Shown: positions 25,915 through 34,223 of the stretch, one piece after another
How positions within the stretch are numbered: position 1 is the stretch's first letter
Layout of the letters: each line of letters begins with the position of its first letter
Source: Bacteroidales bacterium
GTDB lineage: Bacteria; Bacteroidota; Bacteroidia; Bacteroidales; UBA3824
DNA length: 64,000 nt
Direction of reading: 5' to 3'
Assembly (NCBI GenBank): GCA_024401025.1
Contig: JAKSLV010000003.1
Span: forward strand, 1 to 64,000
Made by a program: the position numbers and the translations under genes
The notes under the pieces: model-generated
What the model was told of the DNA's origin: nothing
Seen by the model: only the letters and a program-made list of their open reading frames with translations
The model's database searches: none

Positions 25915-26940
25915 CTATCCATTCATCTCCTTAGTGGAGAGCAGGCCGCAGGCGGCGTTGATGTCCTCGCCGCGCGATGCGCGTATGGTGGTGATGATGC
26001 CGCGCTGTTCCAGTATCTGCTGAAACTCGTGTATCCTGATATCCGACGACGCGTGGAAATCGCTGCCCGGATGCTCATGATAGCGGATAAGGTTTACCCT
26101 GGAAGGTATTCCCTGAAGGATGCTGGCCAGCTCGCGGGCGTGGCGTGGGCTGTCGTTGAAGCCCTGTATCATGATGTACTCGGCGCTGAACCTGCGCTGA
26201 TGGCGGAAATCGTACTGACGCACCATGTCGAGGGCGCGCTTTAGTGGCTGAGCCTTCTCGATTGGCATAATCTCGGCACGCTCGTCGGGGAAAGGATTGT
26301 GGACCGATATGGCAAGGTGAACATCTGTCTTCTGGAGAAACTGGCTGAGTGCCGGCACCAGACCCACGGTGCTCAAGGTCATGCGGTGGGGGCTCATGGC
26401 AAAACCGTAATCTGCGGTAAGAATCTCGAGAGCCTGCATGATGTTGTCAAGATTGTCCATAGGCTCGCCCATGCCCATGAAAACAAGGTTGGTGAGCTTC
26501 TCGAACTCGGGCAGCGCCTTTATCTGGTTGAGTATCTGGTTGGTGCTGAGGTTTCCGCCAAAGCCCTGAAGCCCGGTGTTGCAGAACTTGCAGCCCATCT
26601 TGCATCCACTCTGGCACGACACGCAGAGAGTGGCCCTGTCGCGGTCGGGAATGTATGCGGCCTCCACGTAGCGGTTGTCGCCCACCTTATATAAATACTT
26701 CTTGGTGCCATCCTGCGATACCGACTCCTTGATGGGAGGCTCGATGCCGAAGGTGAATCTGGCAGAAAGCAGTTCCTTGGCCTTCTTGGAGATGTTGGTC
26801 ATCTCGTCGAAGGATGTTATGTTTTTCTTGTAGAGCCAGTCGGCAATCTGCTTGGCGGTAAACTTGGGCAATCCAAGCTCTGCCACCACGGCCTGAAGCT
26901 GGCTGATAGTCATGCCGAAAATCGGCTGAAGGTTTTCCAT
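25915..26940 (-). CDS. rlmN: 23S rRNA (adenine-C2)-methyltransferase RlmN
   Basis: A 341-residue radical-SAM enzyme that methylates C2 of A2503 in 23S rRNA and A37 in some tRNAs. The 4Fe-4S motif CxxxCxxC is in QSGCKMGCKFCNTG, followed by the SAM-binding GMGEPMDNLDN. The C-terminal active-site Cys is in NAACGLL, after the conserved TIRASRGEDI. The gene contains no copy of the GYATCAG motif. The thioredoxin-like gene lies 18 bp upstream on the same strand. Confidence 0.97.
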   Translation of the reverse strand: MENLQPIFGMTISQLQAVVAELGLPKFTAKQIADWLYKKNITSFDEMTNISKKAKELLSARFTFGIEPPIKESVSQDGTKKYLYKVGDNRYVEAAYIPDRDRATLCVSCQSGCKMGCKFCNTGLQGFGGNLSTNQILNQIKALPEFEKLTNLVFMGMGEPMDNLDNIMQALEILTADYGFAMSPHRMTLSTVGLVPALSQFLQKTDVHLAISVHNPFPDERAEIMPIEKAQPLKRALDMVRQYDFRHQRRFSAEYIMIQGFNDSPRHARELASILQGIPSRVNLIRYHEHPGSDFHASSDIRIHEFQQILEQRGIITTIRASRGEDINAACGLLSTKEMNG

Positions 26941-26958
26941 TGATATATCTAAAAAAAA

Positions 26959-28014
26959 TTATTTGCTCTGTCTTGTGCGGCGGTAAAACTGCTCGAAACT
27001 CTCCTTGGTGTAGGCCTCCTCGCCGTAGAACTTCAAGATCACCGACCAGAAGTCAGGAGAGAAAAACTCGTTGACGCTGCCCACGAATTTCTGATCGCTG
27101 TTGAAGAAATACATAGCCGGAAACTTGTAGTTGCCGTTGGTGAGCGCCTGGGTAAACTGGTTGGGCATTCCCTCGCCAAGCGATACAAAAGGCTTGTCGT
27201 TGCCAAACCAGTAGATGGAATCTTTTGTGGTGGCCTCTATCCTTATGGGATAGAAATGCTCGTTGATGTAGCTGGCCATGGTGGAATCCTTTAGCACGGC
27301 ATGCTCATGCACGATGGATCCCATGGTGATGTATGGCACCTGTCCGCGGTATTTGTCGTCGATGTATAGGTCCACAATAACGGGGCGCTTCTGCTTGGCG
27401 GCAAGTTTCTTGGCCTCCTCCACGGTAAGCCATTTTATCTCGCCTGATGTGTTGGCCTTCAGGTTGCGGGCCTTGGCCAGCTCCTCCTTGTAGGCATCAG
27501 GAAAACTAAGCATATACAAGTCCTTGAAAGTCTCCAGATCGCAGTAATTGGTTTTGTCCTCGGCAAAATACACAAGGATAGGCTCTATGCCCCTCACCTC
27601 CATGTATCCGGGTATTGGCGCCACGTGGCCATCGCGGTCGATGTACACGATGGTGGGATAGCTGAGGTGCTGGCCCATGAGATGCGGCGCCAGAGAGTTA
27701 ACACGGCCGTTGGAGTTTACCCACTCCTTGCCCTGGAAACGTATGGTGTCGGTGGTTTCGGCATCGAACCTCACGCAGTAGAAATTCTGGTTGATGTAGT
27801 TGGCCAGGCTGACATTCTGGAACGTGGTGGCCATCATGCGCTTACACCATCCGCACCAGTCGGTGTAGACATCAATCATAAACGGGCGGTGCTCGATGGA
27901 ATCCAGACGCTCGGCCTCCTGAAACGAGATCCATTTTATTGGTCCCAGATTTTCCTGAGCCCTGATGCCCAGCGCAAATGCCAAAATGGCGATAGTAAGT
28001 ATAATCTTTCTCAT
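26959..28014 (-). CDS. Periplasmic protein with two thioredoxin-like domains
   Basis: A 351-residue exported protein (signal peptide to about residue 19). The first thioredoxin-like domain has the redox pair in DWCGWCKRM. The second half repeats the layout (LTVEEAKKLAAKQKRPVIVDLYIDD, then FPAMYFFNSDQ) but has no cysteines at the active site. The second domain is therefore probably structural or substrate binding. It may act in reducing periplasmic disulphides. It is transcribed into rlmN. Confidence 0.85.
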   Translation of the reverse strand: MRKIILTIAILAFALGIRAQENLGPIKWISFQEAERLDSIEHRPFMIDVYTDWCGWCKRMMATTFQNVSLANYINQNFYCVRFDAETTDTIRFQGKEWVNSNGRVNSLAPHLMGQHLSYPTIVYIDRDGHVAPIPGYMEVRGIEPILVYFAEDKTNYCDLETFKDLYMLSFPDAYKEELAKARNLKANTSGEIKWLTVEEAKKLAAKQKRPVIVDLYIDDKYRGQVPYITMGSIVHEHAVLKDSTMASYINEHFYPIRIEATTKDSIYWFGNDKPFVSLGEGMPNQFTQALTNGNYKFPAMYFFNSDQKFVGSVNEFFSPDFWSVILKFYGEEAYTKESFEQFYRRTRQSK

Positions 28015-28043
28015 AGTGTTTTGCAGGTATTGGGTTTATGATG

Positions 28044-28051
28044 CAAAAATA
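28044..28051 (-). promoter_or_regulatory. -7 box of the thioredoxin-like gene
   Basis: On the minus strand this reads TATTTTTG, matching TAnnTTTG, 30 bp before the start codon. No clear -33 element is seen. Confidence 0.45.
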
Positions 28052-28248
28052 ATAATTTTTTACGCTAAAACATTCGGGAATATTGCACAAATTTTGGCAC
28101 TTAACAATTTTTATTTATTCGGGCAGGCCTCAGCTGTAAAGAAAACTATATCAAAAAGCAAAAAAAGAAGTAAAAATACAAATGTTTGGCAACAATTTTG
28201 TAATATTGCGTATCAGTACAAATCTTATAAAAAAACAAGAAACCGAAA

Positions 28249-29304
28249 ATGAAAAGAATCCTAAAGACATTGGCAGCCGCAGTAATGATGCTGACTGCCG
28301 GAATCAACGCCAACGCACAGGTGGAGAGCGACATATTCGAGAAACTCTCCGACATCATGACCGACGACCAAAACCAGGCCCTCATAAAACTCCAGGAGGA
28401 TATAGCCAAGAGCGAGAAGAACGTGGTGACCGCCGACAACACCGACAAGCAATACTCCAAGCTGCTGGACAGCGGCAAAAAGGGCAAGCAGAAAAAAGGT
28501 GAGAAGAAAACCGTGGAGGTAAAGAAAACCAGAATAAAGGCCGCCAAGATGTTCGAGAAGTCGTATCAGGCATACGTAGACCTCTGCAAAACCATAGTGG
28601 AGGAAAACGACTTTGAGTTCGACGCCGACAAGAGCACCGCCGAAGACTACATTGCACAGGCCGAGGAAGCCCTCAGAGAAGGCAACGCCAAGCTTTCAAC
28701 ATACAGCAAGATGCAGGACAAGGCTCTGGAGACCGCCACATACAAGAAGATGAAGACCGACCTTGACGCCTGCAAGCAGAAATACGAGGCAGCCGCCAGC
28801 CACGCCAACGACGCCGTAAGGCTCCTGGCCGACCAGGCCGACAAGAAGCAGAAAATGGACGAGGCCGAGCAGAACGACTGGAACAAGGCTGTACAGGCCA
28901 ACACCATCGACTCTTACAACAGATACATCAACAAGTATCCCACCGGCAAGTACGTGAACGACGCGCGCCGCCGCATTGCCAACCTCCAGAACATGGCAAA
29001 GGTGAAGAAACCTACATCTGACGACGTAAACGAGGGTCTCTGCTACAGAATACAGATCTGCGCCGATCAGAAGCCATGGAGCAGCCGCAAGCTTCAGCGC
29101 CTCTACAAGGGATCGCTCCAGATAGACGAGCGCCAGAGCGACGGATACTACAAATACTGGATAGGATGCTACAGAACATACAACGAGGCCCAGACCGCCG
29201 AGCAGGAAATGAGGCTTAAGGAATCGTTCATAGTATGTTTCAACAACGGACTCCAGATCCACGTTACCGAGGCTCAGGAAATCGAAAGCAAATACGGTGA
29301 ATAA
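28249..29304 (+). CDS. Exported protein with a C-terminal SPOR-like domain
   Basis: A 351-residue protein with a signal peptide ending NANAQ. The body (about 25-255) is helical and rich in Lys, Glu and Ala, with a tetratricopeptide-like feel (YNRYINKYPTGKYVNDARRRI). The last 80 residues (YRIQICADQKPW to the end) show the strand-helix pattern of a SPOR domain, which binds denuded peptidoglycan. A role in the cell envelope is likely; no partner is identified. Confidence 0.7.
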   Translation: MKRILKTLAAAVMMLTAGINANAQVESDIFEKLSDIMTDDQNQALIKLQEDIAKSEKNVVTADNTDKQYSKLLDSGKKGKQKKGEKKTVEVKKTRIKAAKMFEKSYQAYVDLCKTIVEENDFEFDADKSTAEDYIAQAEEALREGNAKLSTYSKMQDKALETATYKKMKTDLDACKQKYEAAASHANDAVRLLADQADKKQKMDEAEQNDWNKAVQANTIDSYNRYINKYPTGKYVNDARRRIANLQNMAKVKKPTSDDVNEGLCYRIQICADQKPWSSRKLQRLYKGSLQIDERQSDGYYKYWIGCYRTYNEAQTAEQEMRLKESFIVCFNNGLQIHVTEAQEIESKYGE

Positions 29305-29353
29305 AAAAAAGCGTTGCCGGGATGCGATGAGAAACTCCCAGCAACGCTTTTTT
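29303..29353. terminator. Bidirectional terminator between convergent genes
   Basis: GCGTTGCCGGGA (29311-29322) pairs with the facing TCCCAGCAACGC with one mismatch, flanked by an A-run and a T-run. Confidence 0.9.
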
Positions 29354-29355
29354 CA

Positions 29356-30519
29356 TTATTGTGCCTTCCGCACCTCCACCACCACCATCTCGGGGCGCGA
29401 CGATGTCCTTACGGGAGGGCCCCATGTGCCGTATCCGCTGGAAGTGTAGAAATCTGTGTTTCCTATGCGGAATTGTCCGTGGTCGTTCAGGAACATGCGT
29501 TTGGTAATCAGAAAGAAAGGCCAAAGCTGCGCACCTCCGTGGGTGTGTCCGCTAAGCTGGATGTCCACACCGGCGGCAGCGGCCTCCTCCAGGGCAGATG
29601 GCTGGTGGTCCAAGGCTATGCAGTAGGTGGAAGTATCAGCCATAGCCACAAGCTCCTTCATAGGCTTGCGGTGGCGTCCGGGCCTGTAGTTCAGGCTCTT
29701 GTCGTCGCGGCCTATTATGGTTACTCCAAAAGGCAGAGAGCTGATGCTGTCGCGCAAAACGGTAACGCCGCTCCTGCGCATGAAATCGGTGGCCACATCC
29801 ACATCGCCTATCCACTCGTGGTTGCCCACAGCGGCAAAAATTCCGTATCCGGCATTCACCTGTCGGAGAATCTCCCCCACCCTGCTGTTTACAACCGGAT
29901 ATGGGTCGCCATCAAAGAAATCGCCGGCTATCACCACAAAATCCACATCGGGCTCGCTGTTGATGCGGTCGCGCAGGGTCTCCATGAAGCCATCGCAGTG
30001 CATGATGCCCAGATGCACGTCGGAGATGAGGATATACTTGAAATCGCGGCTTATGTTTTTGGAGGTCTGATACTGAAGCCTCCTAGCCACGGGATGCCGC
30101 GCATTAAAGTATCCGGCCACCAACATCAAAACCACTATGGAGCAGCCCACCACCGAGGCCACCCATGCCTTGGGATCGCCATACTGGAACCTGAAGCTGA
30201 GGAAATCCGCCCTTGGCACCACGCAGCATATCAGGCGCAAAACATCCAGCATCAGAAACACCAGAAATAAATACAGCATGGCCGCCAGCAGCCACGATCC
30301 TATCATGGTGAAGGGTGTGGAGAGCGCATACAGGCCGCGGCCCTGAAGCACCCAGCCGATGACAAACGCGAACATAAGAACGGCGAAAACGCCCTTGCCC
30401 AGCCAGTTTTGCCAGGTGCCGGGCTGCGGCATCAGGGGGCTGATGCGGCTGTAAATATACACCGACAAGCCGCACAAAACCAGCAAAATGGTAAGCACGA
30501 AAAAAATCATAGATCTCAT
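29356..30519 (-). CDS. Membrane-bound calcineurin-like metallophosphoesterase
   Basis: A 387-residue protein with about four transmembrane helices in the first 150 residues, then a metallophosphoesterase domain. The metal motifs are SDVHLG, GDFFDGD, GNHEW and GHTHGG. Related proteins hydrolyse UDP-diacylglucosamine or other phosphoesters, but the substrate here is unknown. The frame is open from 30558; the ATG at 30519 places a hydrophobic helix at the N-terminus and was chosen. Confidence 0.88.
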   Translation of the reverse strand: MRSMIFFVLTILLVLCGLSVYIYSRISPLMPQPGTWQNWLGKGVFAVLMFAFVIGWVLQGRGLYALSTPFTMIGSWLLAAMLYLFLVFLMLDVLRLICCVVPRADFLSFRFQYGDPKAWVASVVGCSIVVLMLVAGYFNARHPVARRLQYQTSKNISRDFKYILISDVHLGIMHCDGFMETLRDRINSEPDVDFVVIAGDFFDGDPYPVVNSRVGEILRQVNAGYGIFAAVGNHEWIGDVDVATDFMRRSGVTVLRDSISSLPFGVTIIGRDDKSLNYRPGRHRKPMKELVAMADTSTYCIALDHQPSALEEAAAAGVDIQLSGHTHGGAQLWPFFLITKRMFLNDHGQFRIGNTDFYTSSGYGTWGPPVRTSSRPEMVVVEVRKAQ

Positions 30520-30541
30520 TATTGAATTTTTTGTAAAAATT

Positions 30542-30574
30542 TTTGCTAAAATTAGCAAGGAAATTGTAACTTTG
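30542..30574 (+). promoter_or_regulatory. Promoter of the nucleotidyltransferase gene
   Basis: TTTG (30542-30545) and TAACTTTG (30567-30574), both perfect, with a 21-bp gap. This is one of the best Bacteroidetes promoters in the window. Confidence 0.8.
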
Positions 30575-30620
30575 CAAAATTATTAAACGCAAATAGATAA
30601 ATTTAACCACTATTAAAAAT

Positions 30621-31520
30621 ATGAAACCTACACTAGTAGTATTAGCAGCCGGAATGGGAAGCCGTTACGGCGGACTCAAGCAGATCGACAAACTTGGCCC
30701 ATCAGGTCAGGCCATTCTCCAATATTCATGTTTCGACGCCGCCAGGGCCGGATTCGGCAAGGTGGTTTTCGTAATCCGCCGCGACATCGAGAAAGACTTC
30801 AAGGAGGTGATAATATCAAAGGTGAGCAAATCGATACCATGCGAATACTGTTTCCAGGACAAGGACGACCTTCCAGAGGGATTCTCACTGCCTGCCGACA
30901 GGGAAAAGCCTTGGGGCACAGCGCACGCCGTAATGGCCGCCCGCCACATCGTAAAGGAGCCTTTCGCAGTAATCAACGCCGACGATTTCTACGGCAAAGA
31001 GGCGTATCAGACCATTGCCGACTACTTCAAGACCCTGCCAGAGGGCTGCACCAACCAGTACTGCATGGTGGGATATCCAGTGGCCAACACCCTTAGCGAC
31101 TACGGCACCGTAAGCCGCGGAGTATGCAACCGCGATGCCGAGGGCAACCTTACCACAGTGGTGGAGCGCACCAAGATCATCCGCGAGAACGGCAAGATAG
31201 TTTTCATAGAGGACGATGCCAAGACCGAGATTGCCGAGGACACCCCCGTATCGATGAACTTCTGGGGATTCATGCCAAGCTTCTTCGATTATCTGGTAAG
31301 GGATTTCAGCAGCTTCCTCAAGGAAAACATCAGCAAGCCAAAGGCCGAGTTTCTGATACCTACCGTTGTGGACAACCTCATAAAGAGCAATACCGCCAAA
31401 ACCAAGGTGCTTACAAGCAACGCCAAGTGGTTTGGAGTCACCTACAAGGAAGACCGCCCCACTGTGGTGAAGAAATTCCAGGACCTTACCGACTGCGGCG
31501 AGTATCCAGCCGATTTCTAG
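30621..31520 (+). CDS. Sugar-phosphate nucleotidyltransferase family protein
   Basis: A 299-residue protein of the NTP-transferase fold. The N-terminal nucleotide-binding loop is LAAGMGSRYGGLKQ (residues 8-21), the middle has GTAHAVMAAR, and the metal-binding Asp pair is in VINADDFYG. These enzymes activate sugar 1-phosphates with NTP. The substrate cannot be fixed from sequence; no sugar-pathway gene lies beside it. It is followed by pssA, which has its own promoter. Confidence 0.85.
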   Translation: MKPTLVVLAAGMGSRYGGLKQIDKLGPSGQAILQYSCFDAARAGFGKVVFVIRRDIEKDFKEVIISKVSKSIPCEYCFQDKDDLPEGFSLPADREKPWGTAHAVMAARHIVKEPFAVINADDFYGKEAYQTIADYFKTLPEGCTNQYCMVGYPVANTLSDYGTVSRGVCNRDAEGNLTTVVERTKIIRENGKIVFIEDDAKTEIAEDTPVSMNFWGFMPSFFDYLVRDFSSFLKENISKPKAEFLIPTVVDNLIKSNTAKTKVLTSNAKWFGVTYKEDRPTVVKKFQDLTDCGEYPADF

Positions 31521-31528
31521 AAAATAAA

Positions 31529-31560
31529 TTTTGAAATATCGCCAAATGGTCTTATATTTG
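31529..31560 (+). promoter_or_regulatory. pssA promoter
   Basis: TTTTG (31529-31533) and TATATTTG (31553-31560), with a 19-bp gap. The ATG follows 33 bp later. Confidence 0.75.
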
Positions 31561-31593
31561 CAAAATATTGGACAAACAAGTATATAAAACAAA

Positions 31594-32427
31594 ATGTCGG
31601 TATTAACAACATTAAGAAAGGCAGTGCCAAGCATTCTTACATGCTCGAGCGCATTCTGCGGAATGCTCTCCACATTTTTGGCGCTGGAGGGCGAGAAAAG
31701 CCTTGTTTGGGCATGCTATTTCATATTATTGGCAGCGCTATTCGATTTCAGCGACGGTTTCGCAGCACGCCTGCTGAACGCCTGCTCGGAAATGGGCAAG
31801 GAGCTGGACTCGCTGGCCGACACAATAAGTTTCGGCGTGGCACCCGCAGCCATTATGTATCAGTTCATCAAACAGAGTATGCGCCTTAAGGGCAACCTTT
31901 TCTCGTTCGAGACATGGCAGATAGTGGCGCTGATAAGCTGCATACTGATAGCTGTATTCGCAATACTAAGGCTGGCCAAGTTTAATGTGGATCCCGAGCA
32001 GGCCCACAGCTTCAAGGGTCTGGCATCGCCTGCCAACGCAATGTTTGTGGCATCCATTCCGCTCATCGACGCCATGATGCCCGAGGACCTCTATTTCCTG
32101 AGATTCTTCCAGTGGGTAACCGGCATCGACCTCGATTTCCAGATTACCCTCGGCCTCATAGGACTTCAGGTGTTTGTGTTCGGCAAATGGTTCATAACAC
32201 TGCCGCTGGCATTGTTTTTCGCAGCCATGATGGTGGGAAACCTGCCAATGTTCTCGCTGAAGATGAAGCATTACAGCTACAGTGAAAACAAGACGGTTTT
32301 CAACTTCCTGATATTTTCAGCAATCATGCTGCTGCTGATGCAATGGATTGCAGTGCCGATAATAATACTGGCCTACATAATAGTATCGCTGGTGGTACAC
32401 TGCAAAAACAAGCAAAACGCACAATAA
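31594..32427 (+). CDS. pssA: CDP-diacylglycerol--serine O-phosphatidyltransferase
   Basis: A 277-residue integral membrane enzyme of the CDP-alcohol phosphatidyltransferase family with about eight hydrophobic helices. The family motif DGxxAR(x8)Gxxx DxxxD is seen as DGFAARLLNACSEMGKELDS plus LAD. It makes phosphatidylserine, the precursor of phosphatidylethanolamine. No decarboxylase (psd) is found in the window. Confidence 0.93.
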   Translation: MSVLTTLRKAVPSILTCSSAFCGMLSTFLALEGEKSLVWACYFILLAALFDFSDGFAARLLNACSEMGKELDSLADTISFGVAPAAIMYQFIKQSMRLKGNLFSFETWQIVALISCILIAVFAILRLAKFNVDPEQAHSFKGLASPANAMFVASIPLIDAMMPEDLYFLRFFQWVTGIDLDFQITLGLIGLQVFVFGKWFITLPLALFFAAMMVGNLPMFSLKMKHYSYSENKTVFNFLIFSAIMLLLMQWIAVPIIILAYIIVSLVVHCKNKQNAQ

Positions 32428-32438
32428 GCCAATCAGAT

Positions 32439-32475
32439 ATAAAAAGCCACGTCAGCAATCTGACGTGGCTTTTTT
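32439..32475 (+). terminator. pssA terminator
   Basis: A perfect 15-bp stem (AAAAAGCCACGTCAG at 32441-32455 with its complement at 32460-32474) closed by a CAAT loop. Confidence 0.95.
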
Positions 32476-32483
32476 CATTTGTT

Positions 32484-32590
32484 TTTATCGCACTGATGAC
32501 ACTGATGACACTGATTTTACACAGATTATTTGATATTATCTAAAAAAAATCTGTGTAATCTGTGATATCTGTGCGAAATAACTAACGTTC
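32484..32590 (-). repeat. CACAGAT-type intergenic palindromic repeat, copy A
   Basis: This is the reverse complement of the copies near 39.7, 56.4, 56.7 and 58.4 kb. Its ends read tcgcactgatgac and, on the other side, gatatctgtgcga, which can pair with each other. It lies between the convergent pssA and nth genes and is followed to 32638 by a T-rich run of cctttatt-like units with no other feature. Confidence 0.85.
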
Positions 32591-32616
32591 TTTTATTCCT
32601 TTATTCCTTTATTCTT

Positions 32617-33252
32617 TTATTCTTTCATTCCTTCATTGTAATAGAGGCAGACATCCGAGAGTCCGCACTCATGGCATAGCGGCTTGCGCGCCTTGCATGT
32701 GTATCTGCCGTGCAGTATCAGCCAGTGATGGGCCCGACCAAGCAATTCCTTGGGGAATCCGGCCTCAAGCTGAGCCTCGGCCTTCAATGGTGTCTTGGCG
32801 TCCTTGGTGAGTCCCAAACGTGCCGAAACCCTGAAAACGTGGGTATCCACCGGCATCACCTCGGCGCCCCACAGCACCGATGCCACCACATTGGCGGTCT
32901 TGGGGCCTACGCCGGGGAGTGTCTGAAGCTGCTCAACAGACTTGGGGACCTCGCCGCCAAAATCGCTTACTATCATACGGGCGGCGTCCAGAATATCGCG
33001 CGCCTTCGAATTTGGATACGATACCGATTTCACATACGAGAGCACCTCGTCGAAAGTGCTGTCAGCCATGGCCCTGGCATCAGGAAAACGATTGAAAAGC
33101 GCCGGCGTTACCATGTTGATGCGCTTGTCGGTGCACTGGGCCGAAAGCCTTACCGCCACCAGCAGCTGAAACGGGTTGCCGTAGTGGAGCTCGGTTTTGG
33201 CATCAGGCATCAGGGCACTGAAATATTCTACTACACGCTGATAGATATCCAT
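32617..33252 (-). CDS. nth: Endonuclease III
   Basis: A 211-residue base-excision-repair glycosylase/AP lyase. The helix-hairpin-helix is LPGVGPKTANVV, with the catalytic Lys in SAQCTDKR and the catalytic Asp in PVDTHVFR. The C-terminal 4Fe-4S cluster ligands have the spacing Cx6Cx2Cx5C (CKARKPLCHECGLSDVC). It removes oxidised pyrimidines. Confidence 0.96.
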   Translation of the reverse strand: MDIYQRVVEYFSALMPDAKTELHYGNPFQLLVAVRLSAQCTDKRINMVTPALFNRFPDARAMADSTFDEVLSYVKSVSYPNSKARDILDAARMIVSDFGGEVPKSVEQLQTLPGVGPKTANVVASVLWGAEVMPVDTHVFRVSARLGLTKDAKTPLKAEAQLEAGFPKELLGRAHHWLILHGRYTCKARKPLCHECGLSDVCLYYNEGMKE

Positions 33253-33308
33253 GGGGACATTTTCGATTTTTGATTTTTGATTTTCGATTTTCGATTCGTA
33301 ATTCGTAA
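33253..33308. repeat. TTTTTGATT/TTTTCGATT short tandem repeat
   Basis: The gap between nth and plsC is made of about five units of the form TTTTTGATT or TTTTCGATT, then two TCGTAAT units. A similar array lies at 45085-45178. It is not coding. Confidence 0.8.
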
Positions 33309-34067
33309 TTACTTAATCTTCTCTGCCTCTGGCACGATGTCGTCCTCGGAGAGGGCAATCACCTTCTGGCGAACCATCTCGGCGGCCTCCTCGGGTTTCA
33401 GGTTTATGTACTCATCTACGGGAACTGGAGTTCCGTATTTAACCTTTACACGGCATGGATGTATGAAGAAGCCCTTGGGAGCCAGCTCGCTGAGGCCTGA
33501 TGTTCCGGTAGGGAGTATCGGCACCTTTACGCTCTGAGCCATCCAGAACGGAATCTTCTTGAACTGCTGGATCTTGCCATCATCGCTGCGGTGTCCCTCG
33601 GGGAATACCAGCAACGACGCGTTCTTGGCCTTCATATTGGCGGCGGCGGTCTCGAATGTGCGGAGCGACGCCTTCATATTCTTGCGGTTGATGGGCAGTG
33701 TGCCGTATTTCTTGATGAAGAATCCGTAGATAGGCCAGCTGAAGTGGCTGTCGGCCTCGATGCCGAATGTGTAGTTGGGCAATACCGAACATATCACAGG
33801 GATATCCCAGAATGTGATGTGGTTGGGCATTATGATGTACGACTGGTTGAAATCGAAGTTTTCGGGATACTCCACCTCCACCTTCACAAACAGGAGCTTG
33901 AACATGAATTTCAGCATGGACCTAACAGTGGCAAAAACCACCTTGGGTGTAGATACAAAAAGTAGTATAATATTGAAAACCAATATTATGAAAGCCATAT
34001 TGAACATTACGTACCACATATAGAGCGATACGAAGAAAAGTCCGATTTTCTTGAAAAAGTTTATCAT
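33309..34067 (-). CDS. plsC: 1-acyl-sn-glycerol-3-phosphate acyltransferase
   Basis: A 252-residue membrane-associated acyltransferase with an N-terminal hydrophobic helix pair. The catalytic HX4D motif is NHITFWD and the substrate-binding motif is FPEGHRS. It makes phosphatidic acid from lysophosphatidic acid. The assignment to plsC, rather than to another lysophospholipid acyltransferase, is from motif and length. It is divergent from the PgpH-like gene. Confidence 0.85.
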   Translation of the reverse strand: MINFFKKIGLFFVSLYMWYVMFNMAFIILVFNIILLFVSTPKVVFATVRSMLKFMFKLLFVKVEVEYPENFDFNQSYIIMPNHITFWDIPVICSVLPNYTFGIEADSHFSWPIYGFFIKKYGTLPINRKNMKASLRTFETAAANMKAKNASLLVFPEGHRSDDGKIQQFKKIPFWMAQSVKVPILPTGTSGLSELAPKGFFIHPCRVKVKYGTPVPVDEYINLKPEEAAEMVRQKVIALSEDDIVPEAEKIK

Positions 34068-34174
34068 TTGTTTACAAAAAAAGTGTTTTTATAACGATTT
34101 GCAAATTTACAACTAAAAACTCGTTTTCAGAAAAAAAACTTCAACAAATATATCAGATTTTCATTTTTTAATAG

Positions 34175-34182
34175 TAACTTTG
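34175..34182 (+). promoter_or_regulatory. -7 box of the PgpH-like gene
   Basis: TAACTTTG, a perfect TAnnTTTG, lies 41 bp before the ATG in the 156-bp divergent gap with plsC. A T-rich tract stands where the -33 box would be. Confidence 0.6.
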
Positions 34183-34223
34183 CTCTTGTATAAGGTATCA
34201 GACTACACTACAAGAAACTGAAA

